From NCBI GenBank assembly GCA_030445265.1, contig JAUCSC010000001.1:62001-126000 (forward strand): a DNA stretch of 64,000 nucleotides, in the 5' to 3' direction. Of this stretch, positions 39,738 to 48,417 are shown one piece after another. Every line of letters begins with the position of its first letter. Within the stretch, counting starts at the first letter, position 1. Below the pieces are notes generated by a model. That model had not been told where the DNA came from. It did not search any database and saw nothing but the letters and a program-made list of their open reading frames with translations. Made by a program: the position numbers and the translations under genes. This DNA is from Candidatus Saccharimonadota bacterium (lineage in GTDB: Bacteria; Patescibacteriota; Saccharimonadia; Saccharimonadales; Saccharimonadaceae).

Positions 39738-40711
39738 TCTTTGACGTAGTCGTAGAACTTGACGCTTTGGACTTCCAGGCGCGCTTCATTGAGAGAGCTA
39801 TCGATTTCCTGGCCTCCGCTCCCGCCCATGGCGAGATTGAGGATAGCGTAAAACTGATTTTTGCCGTCGATTGGCCACTCATCGAGATTGTCGGACGGTT
39901 TATCAAAGGAATAATACGGTTGGCCATCTATCGTCCAGACCAGACGAGTCGGCGTAATTTCAATCCCGTATGTATGGAAAGCGTGGCTGGCATCGGATAG
40001 CGTGACTTTGCTATCATGACTTTCTAAGTAAGTGTGTAGCGTGGCTTCCACGACTCCTGGTGTATGGCCGTACGCTTCCATAATGTCGATCTCACCATCT
40101 TTCATGTATAAACGATCCTGGTTCAGATTGCTGTCCGTCACTTGTTGGGTGTTGGGCTCGTTTGCCGATAGCAGCCAAAAGGCAGGCCAGGTGCCAGCGC
40201 CCTCGGGGAGCTTCATTGTGGCTTCAAGTTTGCCGTACGCAAAGGTAAGGCTGTCTTTGGTATCGATTCGGCCGGAAGTGAATGCGTACTCTTTTGAGCT
40301 TTGTGAGTAGCGGTAAGATTCGCGGCAGGCTTCGAGGATGAGATTGCCGTTCTCGATGCGAACGTTCTTCGTACTATCAGTGTAGGCCGCAGCCTCATTA
40401 TTATAAGTCGGGACGTCGGCATCAAGCTCATAGCGCCAGACGCGCGAATCGATTGGCCCATCGGGGAGCTGACTGAAATCTTGTTCCCAGCTCGGTTTGG
40501 CACTGAATTCGCCGCTATTTTCAAGTGATAGAGTTTCCGGTGTCTGAAAAGTTTCGGCTACTTCCTGAGTGGCGCAAGTAGCTTGTGTTGAGGGGGCTTC
40601 GATACACGTAGCGAGAAGGCAGGTGAGTCCGATGCTACCAATGACCGCCATCAGCCGAACGCCGCTCAGGCGGTTTTGACGTTCAGATTGTGGGAGGTTG
40701 CGCTCAACCAT
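39734..40711 (-). CDS. secreted GH16 glucanase
   Basis: 325 residues. A membrane-targeting N-terminus (hydrophobic about 20-37, MAVIGSIGLTCLLAT), perhaps a lipoprotein although the lipobox (LATC) is not ideal. The GH16 domain starts at about 72; the catalytic motif is GEIDIMEAYG (nucleophile and acid/base Glu around Asp). SFDKPSDNLDEWPID and the FYAILNLAMGG strand are typical of laminarinase-like beta-1,3(4)-glucanases. Role inferred: degrading glucans outside the cell. TATAAT (40750-40745) is upstream, with a 33-nt leader and GGAG SD. Confidence 0.9.
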   Translation of the reverse strand: MVERNLPQSERQNRLSGVRLMAVIGSIGLTCLLATCIEAPSTQATCATQEVAETFQTPETLSLENSGEFSAKPSWEQDFSQLPDGPIDSRVWRYELDADVPTYNNEAAAYTDSTKNVRIENGNLILEACRESYRYSQSSKEYAFTSGRIDTKDSLTFAYGKLEATMKLPEGAGTWPAFWLLSANEPNTQQVTDSNLNQDRLYMKDGEIDIMEAYGHTPGVVEATLHTYLESHDSKVTLSDASHAFHTYGIEITPTRLVWTIDGQPYYSFDKPSDNLDEWPIDGKNQFYAILNLAMGGSGGQEIDSSLNEARLEVQSVKFYDYVKD

Positions 40712-40852
40712 ATTGATTATGACTCCAAAAACTTAATTCAATGTATTATACCACTAATTCGATAAAAAAGCAATAGCGACAGCGATGCGCAGTAGACTAT
40801 CCCCTATTTCCATTGCCGCCGGGTCCTTCTTTCGACCTCGTAATAGCTGCAC

Positions 40853-41464
40853 ATGTGTGGTATTACAGGAGGAAGGAATAACGCGACAATGATATCACCT
40901 GATTTTTATCCAGAGCAGCGACCACATGGGGAAGATCTCTTTGAGCGCGAGGTGACACATCTCACGCAGATGACACTGGCGAGCTTGGTAGAAGAGATTG
41001 CACTGAATGGAAAGCAGGCCAGTGATTCTTATCAGCCACTAACATTCCAGCAGTCAGTAGTGCTTGAAGACCGGAGCGATCTATATGCCACCCGGCATTT
41101 CACCGCAGATGCAGAGGAACTTCCTCTTGGTGAAAAGTTGATCGATATTGTCATTCGTAGATACCGGCCGATTGACATAGCCTCTCGCCAAAAGCCGGCG
41201 GCGATTGATTATGAATATATTAATTACTATTTCGTTAATGATGGTCAGGATGAGAACGGCATGCCGTTGTATCGGGTAGAAAAGCACTGTTTTTGGTGCC
41301 GTTCAGATGATTTGATATATATCATTGCCGGCAACCATCTCACCTCGGACCCGGAGTATGTGATGGATAAAGCCGCCGGTGTGAACATCGTTTCCGAAGG
41401 GGAAGCGGTCGAACTGATAAATATCTTGGCGCCGTATGCGGATCAAAGCGTACATACAGTATAA
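40853..41464 (+). CDS. hypothetical protein (203 residues)
   Basis: A soluble alpha/beta protein with no recognised motif; KHCFWCRSDD near residue 144 gives a short Cys pair. The start is uncertain: ATG 40853 has no SD, whereas ATG 40889 (MISPDFYPEQ) has AGGAGGAAGGA 12-17 nt upstream and is the better translation start. Single gene followed by a tRNA on the other strand. Confidence 0.6.
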   Translation: MCGITGGRNNATMISPDFYPEQRPHGEDLFEREVTHLTQMTLASLVEEIALNGKQASDSYQPLTFQQSVVLEDRSDLYATRHFTADAEELPLGEKLIDIVIRRYRPIDIASRQKPAAIDYEYINYYFVNDGQDENGMPLYRVEKHCFWCRSDDLIYIIAGNHLTSDPEYVMDKAAGVNIVSEGEAVELINILAPYADQSVHTV

Positions 41465-41486
41465 AAAATAGCGGACATGTCCGCTA
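41462..41486 (-). terminator. terminator of tRNA-Met
   Basis: Perfect palindrome TAGCGGACATGTCCGCTA (41469-41486); on the minus strand TTTTTTAT follows, ending the tRNA transcript. Confidence 0.82.
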
Positions 41487-41499
41487 AAATTCTATATTT

Positions 41500-41576
41500 T
41501 GGTAGCAGCGGCAGGAATTGAACCTGCGACCTTAGGCTTATGAGTCCTACGCTCTAACCAACTGAGCTACGCTGCC
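41500..41576 (-). tRNA. elongator tRNA-Met (CAU)
   Basis: 77-nt cloverleaf with encoded CCA: acceptor GGCAGCG/CGCTGCT (G1-U72), anticodon loop CTCATAA, anticodon stem TAGGA/GCCTA (A31-G39 mismatch), T arm GCAGG/CCTGC. D arm GTAGCTCAGTTGGTTAGAGC and GAGCGTA follow elongator Met. A pyrimidine at position 11 excludes an initiator. Confidence 0.9.
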
Positions 41577-41579
41577 TCG

Positions 41580-41753
41580 TCAAAATTTACTTCAGGTTTT
41601 CACTTCAACAGCAGGCTGTTAAAGCTGGCACCTTTCGTTGTTTTTCCTCTCGATTGCCCAAACAGCTGAAGCTTGGTTTGACCAATCGGATTTATCGCAC
41701 GAATGCAGGGATGATTGTACCAAAAAAACGGTTAATATTCCAGAGAGGTAATC
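41580..41753. other. 174-nt spacer upstream of tRNA-Met
   Basis: Contains the AACAG-CAGG-CTGTT inverted repeat (about 41607-41620) and should hold the tRNA promoter on the minus strand, but no clear -35/-10 pair could be assigned. No ORF. Confidence 0.3.
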
Positions 41754-42092
41754 TCAGAGAATGTTTTCGCCGCGAAGGTTATTGATGTCGCGCGTCAGTT
41801 GCGCTACCTTCGCGGTGTGCTGATCGTTTTCTTGACGTAGCTCGTCTTCAAGTTCTTTCGCTTTCTGCTCAAGCTGTTCCATTTCGGTGCGTAGTCGTTC
41901 AATCTGCTCTTCCATATCATCAGACTGCTCATCAAAGCGGTTGCCGTCAAGGCGCAGGCGGGCAGCCTTATTATCGTTAACCGTATCGTAACTATTAGCA
42001 TTGAGTCGGTATGACTGGGCCATGCGTCTTTTGTGATCACTATCAATCTCAAGTCGCTGGATTTCAGTACGGAGGTGTCGGATATCTGCCAT
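41754..42092 (-). CDS. coiled-coil protein
   Basis: 112 residues, almost one continuous coiled coil (IEIDSDHKRRMAQ... IERLRTEMEQLEQKAKELED ... LTRDINNL) with no Cys and no membrane segment. The start was set at 42092, because AAAAGGAG lies 8 nt before it; the longer frame crosses the promoter (TATAAT near 42120). It is transcribed away from the dinB operon. Possibly a structural or DNA-associated protein; no family recognised. Confidence 0.65.
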   Translation of the reverse strand: MADIRHLRTEIQRLEIDSDHKRRMAQSYRLNANSYDTVNDNKAARLRLDGNRFDEQSDDMEEQIERLRTEMEQLEQKAKELEDELRQENDQHTAKVAQLTRDINNLRGENIL

Positions 42093-42312
42093 GTATAATG
42101 CTCCTTTTAACTCTCTCATTATAATCCCAAAACTTTTGCTATAATAGAGGTAACCGCGTGATACACACCGACTGCCTCCTTGATGGAGCAGCCAAGCGTC
42201 CCTCACGAACCGGTCATTCATCGTCTTCGGATTGTCTCGTTAGAAACGGATAAGACAAAACGGGCGAACAGTTCAACATCGTTTCTCTAGAAAATTTTAG
42301 AGGATTATTGAA

Positions 42313-42582
42313 ATGAATGACGAACTCTTTTTGAACGAACGAATTAAAGTAATTGCTGCTTTTGGCGACGGGCTGAATCCAGCTCGTCCGATCAGATTCC
42401 AGCGGGCCAGCGGGCGGGAAGTGGAGATTACGGAAATAGGCCTGCGGCATCCGACATCAGCGGGTAAGCGGACGGTACACGTCTTTGACGTGACGGATGG
42501 GGGCGCAGACTACCGGCTGGAATTTGATAGTGAGCGGCTCACCTGGCACTTAACGATGGAGGCTGATCACTATGCGAACTGA
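42313..42582 (+). CDS. dinB-linked small protein
   Basis: 89 residues, beta-rich: IRFQRASGREVEITEIGLRH then DVTDGGADYRLEFDSERLTWHLTME. It overlaps dinB by 11 bp and shares its promoter (extended -10 TGCTATAAT near 42139), with a leader of about 160 nt. The size, beta content and place are like small partners encoded before Y-family polymerases (as YolD or DUF6504), but the family was not recognised with certainty. It probably works with DinB. Confidence 0.6.
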   Translation: MNDELFLNERIKVIAAFGDGLNPARPIRFQRASGREVEITEIGLRHPTSAGKRTVHVFDVTDGGADYRLEFDSERLTWHLTMEADHYAN

Positions 42583-43804
42583 TTACAACTCGGAGCGTCC
42601 GTTGATCATGCACATTGACCTGAACAGTTGCTTTGCGACCGTCGAACAACAGGCGCGTCCGCTCCTGCGCGGCAAACCAATCGCGATCGTCAATCGACGA
42701 ACCGACAACACGGCTATTATCACCGCCAGTTATGAAGCAAAAGCACTTGGCGTGAAGGTGGGTATGAAATTCCGCGAGGCTAAGCTACTGGCTCCTGGTA
42801 TTATTCCGCTAGAAAGTGATCCGCCAAAGTACCGGTTTGTTTACCATAAATTGCTCGATATCATGCGGGATTACTCGGCGCACGTGACGATGAAGAGTAT
42901 CGATGAGGGAGTGATTGATTTTCATGATACCAGCGAGGTGATCAAGGGGCGAGAGCTGATCGACGTTGGCCAAGAAATTAAGCAGCGGCTTAAGGACGAA
43001 ATCGGCATCTGGATGCGCTGCAATGTCGGCATCAGTACCAATCGCTTCCTGGCCAAGACGGCAGCCAGCTTGCATAAGCCAGACGGGCTGGATGTCATTA
43101 CCGCTCATAATCTCCGGGATGTGTATAGTACGCTCAAGCTTACCGACCTGACTGGTATCGCCCGCCATAACGAGCAGCGGCTTAATAGTGTCGGTATTTA
43201 TACGCCGCTCGAATTTTTGGACGCCGATCCCGTAACGCTCGAAAAGATTGTGTTTAAAAGCATTGTCGGGCAGCAGTGGCACCAACGGTTGCGGGGCTGG
43301 GAGGTGGATGACCGAGAGTTCGACGTCAAGCGAGTCGGCCGACAGTATGTTCTCGATAGTCCGCGTTTATCGTATGACCAGATATTAAAACGTCTTCATC
43401 ACCTCTGTGAGTCGGTCGGTAGCCGGTTGAGAAGTCAGGGGAAAGCGGCGCGGGGCGTCTACGTTTATGCCAAGACGTACGAACGGCAGTATTGGCATGC
43501 GAGTTTTGTTGCCCAACTCCCCTTCTATACTGACCAGACAATTTACGAACTTGCTCGCCAGCTGTTTGAACGAGCACCAGATCAAATGCGAGAAATCGGC
43601 GTGCATTGTTATGAGCTGGCATCAATCGATGATGCCCAGTTGAGTTTATTCCATGATCAAATCGTGCGTGAGCGTCACCGGACGGAAGCGATTGACGCGA
43701 TCAATCAGCGCTTCGGCGATCGAACGGTTCACTCTGCGGATACGCTGGGAACAGGCATCTACGTCAAGCAGAAAATTCCATTTGGCAGTACGCGGTACTT
43801 ATAG
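42572..43804 (+). CDS. dinB: Y-family DNA polymerase IV
   Basis: Translesion polymerase, 410 residues. The palm motifs MHIDLNSCFATVE (Asp and steric gate region) and MKSIDEGVIDF (Asp-Glu pair; usual is SIDEA) hold the metal ligands; the HhH region DLTGIARHNEQRLNSVGI and the little-finger domain (about 240-350) follow. The C-terminus lacks a clear beta-clamp motif (QLSLF-like AQLSLFHD at about 367-374 could serve). Start ATG 42572 overlaps the upstream partner gene. No LexA box was found. Confidence 0.92.
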   Translation: MRTDYNSERPLIMHIDLNSCFATVEQQARPLLRGKPIAIVNRRTDNTAIITASYEAKALGVKVGMKFREAKLLAPGIIPLESDPPKYRFVYHKLLDIMRDYSAHVTMKSIDEGVIDFHDTSEVIKGRELIDVGQEIKQRLKDEIGIWMRCNVGISTNRFLAKTAASLHKPDGLDVITAHNLRDVYSTLKLTDLTGIARHNEQRLNSVGIYTPLEFLDADPVTLEKIVFKSIVGQQWHQRLRGWEVDDREFDVKRVGRQYVLDSPRLSYDQILKRLHHLCESVGSRLRSQGKAARGVYVYAKTYERQYWHASFVAQLPFYTDQTIYELARQLFERAPDQMREIGVHCYELASIDDAQLSLFHDQIVRERHRTEAIDAINQRFGDRTVHSADTLGTGIYVKQKIPFGSTRYL

Positions 43805-43858
43805 GTGAAAGGGTATGATCGTCACTGAATTATGCCGGGCCGAGCTATAATATGACAT

Positions 43859-44029
43859 ATGAAGACAATCATTCTATTATCGGTAACTATCTTTAGTATT
43901 GCCGGCGCATATATTCCATTCCTCTGGGGGGATACTGATATGTTGGGCGGCTGGAGCATTATACTCGGAACGGTCGGCGGACTATTTGGCATTTGGGTAG
44001 GTGTATTGGTGGCGAGGCGATGGCTGTAA
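43859..44029 (+). CDS. 56-residue two-helix membrane protein
   Basis: MKTIILLSVTIFSIAGAYIP, a short polar turn (WGDTDMLG), then WSIILGTVGGLFGIWVGVLV and RRWL. TATAAT (43846-43851) is 7 nt upstream. It overlaps the tilS start by 10 bp, so tilS translation is probably coupled to it. Short, with a strong -10 and a good membrane pattern. Confidence 0.65.
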   Translation: MKTIILLSVTIFSIAGAYIPFLWGDTDMLGGWSIILGTVGGLFGIWVGVLVARRWL

Positions 44030-44859
44030 AGGAGCCACCTCGATACATCGTTGCAGTCAGTGGTGGGGTGGATTCGGTCATATTGTTGCATATGCTTGTT
44101 CGGCAGGCGAAATATGAATTGATCATTGCTCATTTTGATCACGGTATCCGGCATGGTTCAGCGGCGGACGCAACCTTCGTTGAGGAGCTGGCAGCGAAAT
44201 ACGACGTGCCAGTCTATGTGAAGCGGGAAGAATTAGGCGAAAAGGCGAGTGAAGAACTTGCTCGGACGCGCCGCTACCAGTTTCTACGTAAACTCGCCGG
44301 TCAGCATCAAGCCAAAATTATGACAGCGCATCATGCCGATGATGCGATTGAATCAGTCGCCATTAATCTCACCAGGGGCACTGGCTGGCGTGGCTTGGCC
44401 GTTATGGATTCTGACATCATTCGTCCGCTCCTCACCTTTACCAAAGACGAGCTGCTGGCATATGCGCGTAAACATCAGCTGGAATGGCGAGAGGATCACA
44501 CGAATGCGAGTGATGCTTACCTGCGCAACCGGCTCCGACCAAAAACCATGGTCTTGGATACTGATATAAAACGGCAACTACTGGCGTTACGGGCGGCACA
44601 GATTGACATCAAGCAGCAGATAGATGAGCTGATAGAATCTATACAATTTTTGAACAGCCGCTATTATTTAACAGCCGCACCCGTCAAGGTGGCCGTAGAA
44701 ATCCTCCATGCACAGACGAATAGGCGTCTGACTGGTCCACAGTGCGAACGAGCGCTGCTCGCTATCAAGACAGCAAAAAGCGGTTCTATATTTGAAGCCG
44801 GTGGAGGGGTTTCTCTCCGTTTCAGTACTCGCAATTTCACGGTAGAACTGGTAAAATAA
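44020..44859 (+). CDS. tilS: tRNA(Ile)-lysidine synthase
   Basis: Makes lysidine at C34 of tRNA-Ile2 (CAU), so that it reads AUA and not AUG. 279 residues; the PP-loop VAVSGGVDSVILLHML (about 12-27), TAHHADDAIESV and the NxxxDxxLRNRLRP motif (HTNASDAYLRNRLRP). The C-terminal domain found in longer TilS proteins is short. The start is ATG 44020, inside the small membrane gene. Its substrate is probably the tRNA at 25797. Confidence 0.92.
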   Translation: MAVKEPPRYIVAVSGGVDSVILLHMLVRQAKYELIIAHFDHGIRHGSAADATFVEELAAKYDVPVYVKREELGEKASEELARTRRYQFLRKLAGQHQAKIMTAHHADDAIESVAINLTRGTGWRGLAVMDSDIIRPLLTFTKDELLAYARKHQLEWREDHTNASDAYLRNRLRPKTMVLDTDIKRQLLALRAAQIDIKQQIDELIESIQFLNSRYYLTAAPVKVAVEILHAQTNRRLTGPQCERALLAIKTAKSGSIFEAGGGVSLRFSTRNFTVELVK

Positions 44860-44907
44860 TAGTAAAGAGACCTTCTCCATAACTCAGCCCGAAAGGAAGA
44901 TATTTTT

Positions 44908-46770
44908 ATGGCATTGAAAAACCCGGCCCCGATTAAGAAACCAGGAAACTTTTTACGACTCAGTTTATTTTGGGCAGTCTTAGTGATCGGTGTACTCGCG
45001 ACGATCGCGGTACTCAGCCCACAGGACAACCTTAAGCAAGTGCCGATCTCAAGTGTGATTGAGCGAGCAAACAAAGGCGAGATCGACAAAATCGAGATTC
45101 AAGGCAATGAACTCAGAATTACTCCTGATGGTGCCGATAAGCCAACCGAGAAATCTGTCAAGGAAGCGGATAGCAGTATCTACGAGCAAGGACTCAATCC
45201 GAATACTGAAGCTGAAGTGGCCGTCACGCCACCGAACACGTCGGGTGATGTCTTGTGGAATCTGGCTATCATTATTATTCCCGTCGTCTTAATTGCGGCT
45301 TTCTTCATGTTTATGATGCGGCAAGCTCAGGGACAGAATAACCAGGCACTCGGCTTTGGTAAGTCAAAAGCCAAGCTGTATGGTTCGGACAAAGAAAAAG
45401 TTGTCTTTACTGATATTGCTGGTAACGATTCTGCTAAACAAGATCTGGAAGAGGTCGTTGACTTCTTGAAGCACCCAAAGAAATATCAATCGCTCGGCGC
45501 CAAAATTCCAAAGGGTGTCCTGTTGGTTGGTAGCCCAGGTACTGGTAAGACGATGCTGGCGCGAGCTGTGGCCGGTGAAGCAAATGTCCCCTTCTTTAGT
45601 ATCAGCGGTTCTGAATTCGTTGAAATGTTTGTCGGTGTTGGCGCGAGCCGTGTGCGTGACTTGTTTGCGAAAGCAAAGAAAAATGCACCTGCCATTATCT
45701 TCATCGATGAGATTGACGCGGTCGGCCGCCGCCGAGGAAGTGGCATGGGCGGTGGACATGATGAACGAGAACAGACTCTAAACCAAATCCTGGTGGAGAT
45801 GGACGGGTTTGAAGTAGGCACGAATGTCATCGTCCTTGCGGCAACCAACCGTGCCGACGTACTTGACCCTGCCCTACTGCGACCAGGCCGATTCGACCGC
45901 CGCACCAACATAATGCTGCCAGAGCGTCGGGATCGTGAAGCAATCCTCCGGGTACACTTCAAGAACAAGCCGATTGACGACACGGTGAATATTGATGCGC
46001 TGGCTGCTAAAACCGCCGGTTCATCGGGAGCAGACCTGGCGAACATCGCGAATGAAGCCGCAATTATCGCTGCCCGCCGTGATTCGAAGAAGATTAGTAA
46101 TGCCGATCTCACCGAAGCGTTCGAGAAGGTAGCTATTGGTCCTGAGCGCAAGACCAAAGTCATGAGCGAAAAGGAAAAAGAGATTACTGCCTACCACGAA
46201 GCTGGGCATGCCATCGTCGGACACATCCTTCCTGACAGCGATCCTGTCCACAAGGTGACGATTATTCCCCGCGGTAGTACTGGCGGCGTCACGTGGTTCC
46301 TCCCGCCGGAAGATAAAAGCTATACGAGCCTGATCGAATTCAAGGACGTCCTTGCCCGCGCACTTGGTGGACGTATTGCTGAGAAGATCATTTATGGCAA
46401 TGACCGTATTACGACTGGAGCTGGTTCGGATCTCCGTAAGGCAACTGAGATCGCCCGCGACATGGTCATCGAGCAGGGAATGGGCACCAAGCTCCGCGAT
46501 CAAGTTTTCCACGAAGATAATGGTGGCATGATGTTCGACCGTATGACTCATGAGCGGCCATACAGTGACGACACGGCGAAGGAAATCGATGCCGAAGTCG
46601 CTACCTTGATCAAAGAGGCGGCTAACCGAGCGGAACTCGTGATTAAAGGAAACCTTGACCACCTGCACAAACTGGCGAAAGCCCTCCTGAAAGAAGAGAC
46701 GATCGAAGAAGAGGGTGTTGTCCGCATTTTGAAAGACACCATTTTGCCGAAGGAGGCTCGCCTCTACTAA
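44908..46770 (+). CDS. ftsH: ATP-dependent zinc metalloprotease FtsH
   Basis: Membrane quality-control protease, 620 residues. Two membrane helices (about 20-38 and 113-132) flank an external domain; the AAA domain has Walker A GSPGTGKT, Walker B IIFIDEID and the SRH region [21 protein letters not shown]; the protease motif is HEAGH (zinc) with a later Asp. GAAAGGAAG is the SD, and the leader is of normal length. It is followed after 18 nt by murJ. Confidence 0.97.
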   Translation: MALKNPAPIKKPGNFLRLSLFWAVLVIGVLATIAVLSPQDNLKQVPISSVIERANKGEIDKIEIQGNELRITPDGADKPTEKSVKEADSSIYEQGLNPNTEAEVAVTPPNTSGDVLWNLAIIIIPVVLIAAFFMFMMRQAQGQNNQALGFGKSKAKLYGSDKEKVVFTDIAGNDSAKQDLEEVVDFLKHPKKYQSLGAKIPKGVLLVGSPGTGKTMLARAVAGEANVPFFSISGSEFVEMFVGVGASRVRDLFAKAKKNAPAIIFIDEIDAVGRRRGSGMGGGHDEREQTLNQILVEMDGFEVGTNVIVLAATNRADVLDPALLRPGRFDRRTNIMLPERRDREAILRVHFKNKPIDDTVNIDALAAKTAGSSGADLANIANEAAIIAARRDSKKISNADLTEAFEKVAIGPERKTKVMSEKEKEITAYHEAGHAIVGHILPDSDPVHKVTIIPRGSTGGVTWFLPPEDKSYTSLIEFKDVLARALGGRIAEKIIYGNDRITTGAGSDLRKATEIARDMVIEQGMGTKLRDQVFHEDNGGMMFDRMTHERPYSDDTAKEIDAEVATLIKEAANRAELVIKGNLDHLHKLAKALLKEETIEEEGVVRILKDTILPKEARLY

Positions 46771-46788
46771 GCGCGGCGCGAATCCTTA

Positions 46789-48417
46789 ATGGGTCCAATA
46801 AAAAAAACAGTAGAACGAGCGAACAAGAAGCTCACTATCCAGCTAGCAGCCTATCTGCTAGCTGGTTCTACACTACTATCGAGTCTGGTCGGTCTGCTCC
46901 GCGACCGTTTACTGAACAGCCTCTATATCGATACCTATCCATCTGGTATTGATGCCTATACCGTCGCTTTCACCGTACCGGATTTCATGTTTATTCTGCT
47001 GGTCAGCGGCGCCCTTAGCGTCACGTTTATTCCCGTCTTTAACGAACGGCTGGCAAAAGGAAATAAGAATTCTGCTTGGCGGCTGAGTACCAGCTTACTC
47101 AACCTGATGGCGCTTGCAACGCTGGTAGCCAGTATTCTGATTATGATTTTTGCCGACCCATTAGTCGGATACGTGGTCGGTCCAGGGTTAGACGAAGCCA
47201 GCCACGCATTAGCGGTCAGTATGATGCGCGTCCTGGCGGTCAGTCCATTCCTCTTTGCTGTTTCCACGGTCATCACGAGCATGCAGCAAGCGATAGGGCG
47301 CTTTACGTTCTTTGCGCTGGCGCCGACCATCTACAATATCGGTATTATCTTTGGCGCGCTGGTCTTTACCAATGGCATTAATATTTTTGGCTGGCAGGTG
47401 TTTGAAGGTGGCATTATGGGCGTCGCACTCGGTGTCGTACTCGGCGCCGTGATGCAGCTGGTCGTGAGTAGCATCGGGCTATTCGGGATGGGCTTTGACT
47501 ATCGGTTTAAGATATATTGGAAAAACAAAGGCTTTCGCAAAGTACTCGGTCTTTTACCAGCTCGTTCCTTCGATCAGGGCATCGATTATGTGAATAGCAT
47601 CGTCGAAACAAACCTTGCTTCCCGTATGGTAGCCGGGAGCATTCGTGCCTATCAGCAGGCGACGACCTTGTCATACGTACCAATTAATCTTATCGGTGTG
47701 GCTATCAGTACGGCGGCGTATCCGAAAATGACTGAACGTATCGCCCAGGGACGACCCGATCTCTTTAAAAAAGAATTGCAGTCAGTCCTGCGTGTAATTA
47801 TCTGGCTCGCGCTCCCTGTCAGCGTCGTGACGTTTTTCGGACGTGGCTATCTCATCAACTTTATTAAAAACGGTGGTAATCAAGTCATGGCCAGTATCCT
47901 TGGTATACTAGCGCTCACCATTCTGTTTCGCTGTATTTATCATATTTCGGCGCGAAGCTTTTATGCCCAGCAGGATACGAAGACGCCGCTCTATATTTCG
48001 ATATTTGCCATCGGTCTCAATATTGCGCTGGCTGCGTACTTTACCTTTGCCGTGAAAATGGGAGTCCAGGGATTAGCTTGGGCGGCGGTCACGTCTGCCT
48101 CGATTGAAGTGGTCATACTTTTCGTCGTGATGTCTCGCCGAATTAAGGGATTGTTTGACGCGGTGTTTGTCCACGCGGTTGCTCGCATGGCGAGTGCCAC
48201 TGGCTTCATGGCAATTGTCACCTATATATCCGTACAACTCTTTCCCTTGAACGCGACCGACCAAAGTTTCGTGGCTACTTTTCCAAAATTCGTCCTGATT
48301 GTCTCGATTAGTGCACTCGCCTACTTTGTATTGAGTTACTTACTGCATCTCCCGGAGGTAAAACCGGTCGTTTCATTTACACAGAAGGTTCTCTTTAGCC
48401 GGGCGGGGAAGAAATAA
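46789..48417 (+). CDS. murJ: lipid II flippase MurJ
   Basis: 542 residues with 14 predicted membrane helices (MviN/MOP family). N-terminal LLSSLVGLLRDRLL with the conserved Arg pair of the cavity, NIGIIFGAL and the SDQG-like RSFDQGIDYVNS region. It flips lipid II across the membrane for cell-wall growth. The start ATG 46789 has no strong SD, suggesting coupling to ftsH; the stop overlaps the lepA start (TAATG). Confidence 0.93.
   Translation: MGPIKKTVERANKKLTIQLAAYLLAGSTLLSSLVGLLRDRLLNSLYIDTYPSGIDAYTVAFTVPDFMFILLVSGALSVTFIPVFNERLAKGNKNSAWRLSTSLLNLMALATLVASILIMIFADPLVGYVVGPGLDEASHALAVSMMRVLAVSPFLFAVSTVITSMQQAIGRFTFFALAPTIYNIGIIFGALVFTNGINIFGWQVFEGGIMGVALGVVLGAVMQLVVSSIGLFGMGFDYRFKIYWKNKGFRKVLGLLPARSFDQGIDYVNSIVETNLASRMVAGSIRAYQQATTLSYVPINLIGVAISTAAYPKMTERIAQGRPDLFKKELQSVLRVIIWLALPVSVVTFFGRGYLINFIKNGGNQVMASILGILALTILFRCIYHISARSFYAQQDTKTPLYISIFAIGLNIALAAYFTFAVKMGVQGLAWAAVTSASIEVVILFVVMSRRIKGLFDAVFVHAVARMASATGFMAIVTYISVQLFPLNATDQSFVATFPKFVLIVSISALAYFVLSYLLHLPEVKPVVSFTQKVLFSRAGKK

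Noticed and set aside
42255-42290. CGAACAGTTCAAC near dinB as a LexA box
   Set aside because: The two GAAC/GTTC halves are one base apart instead of four.
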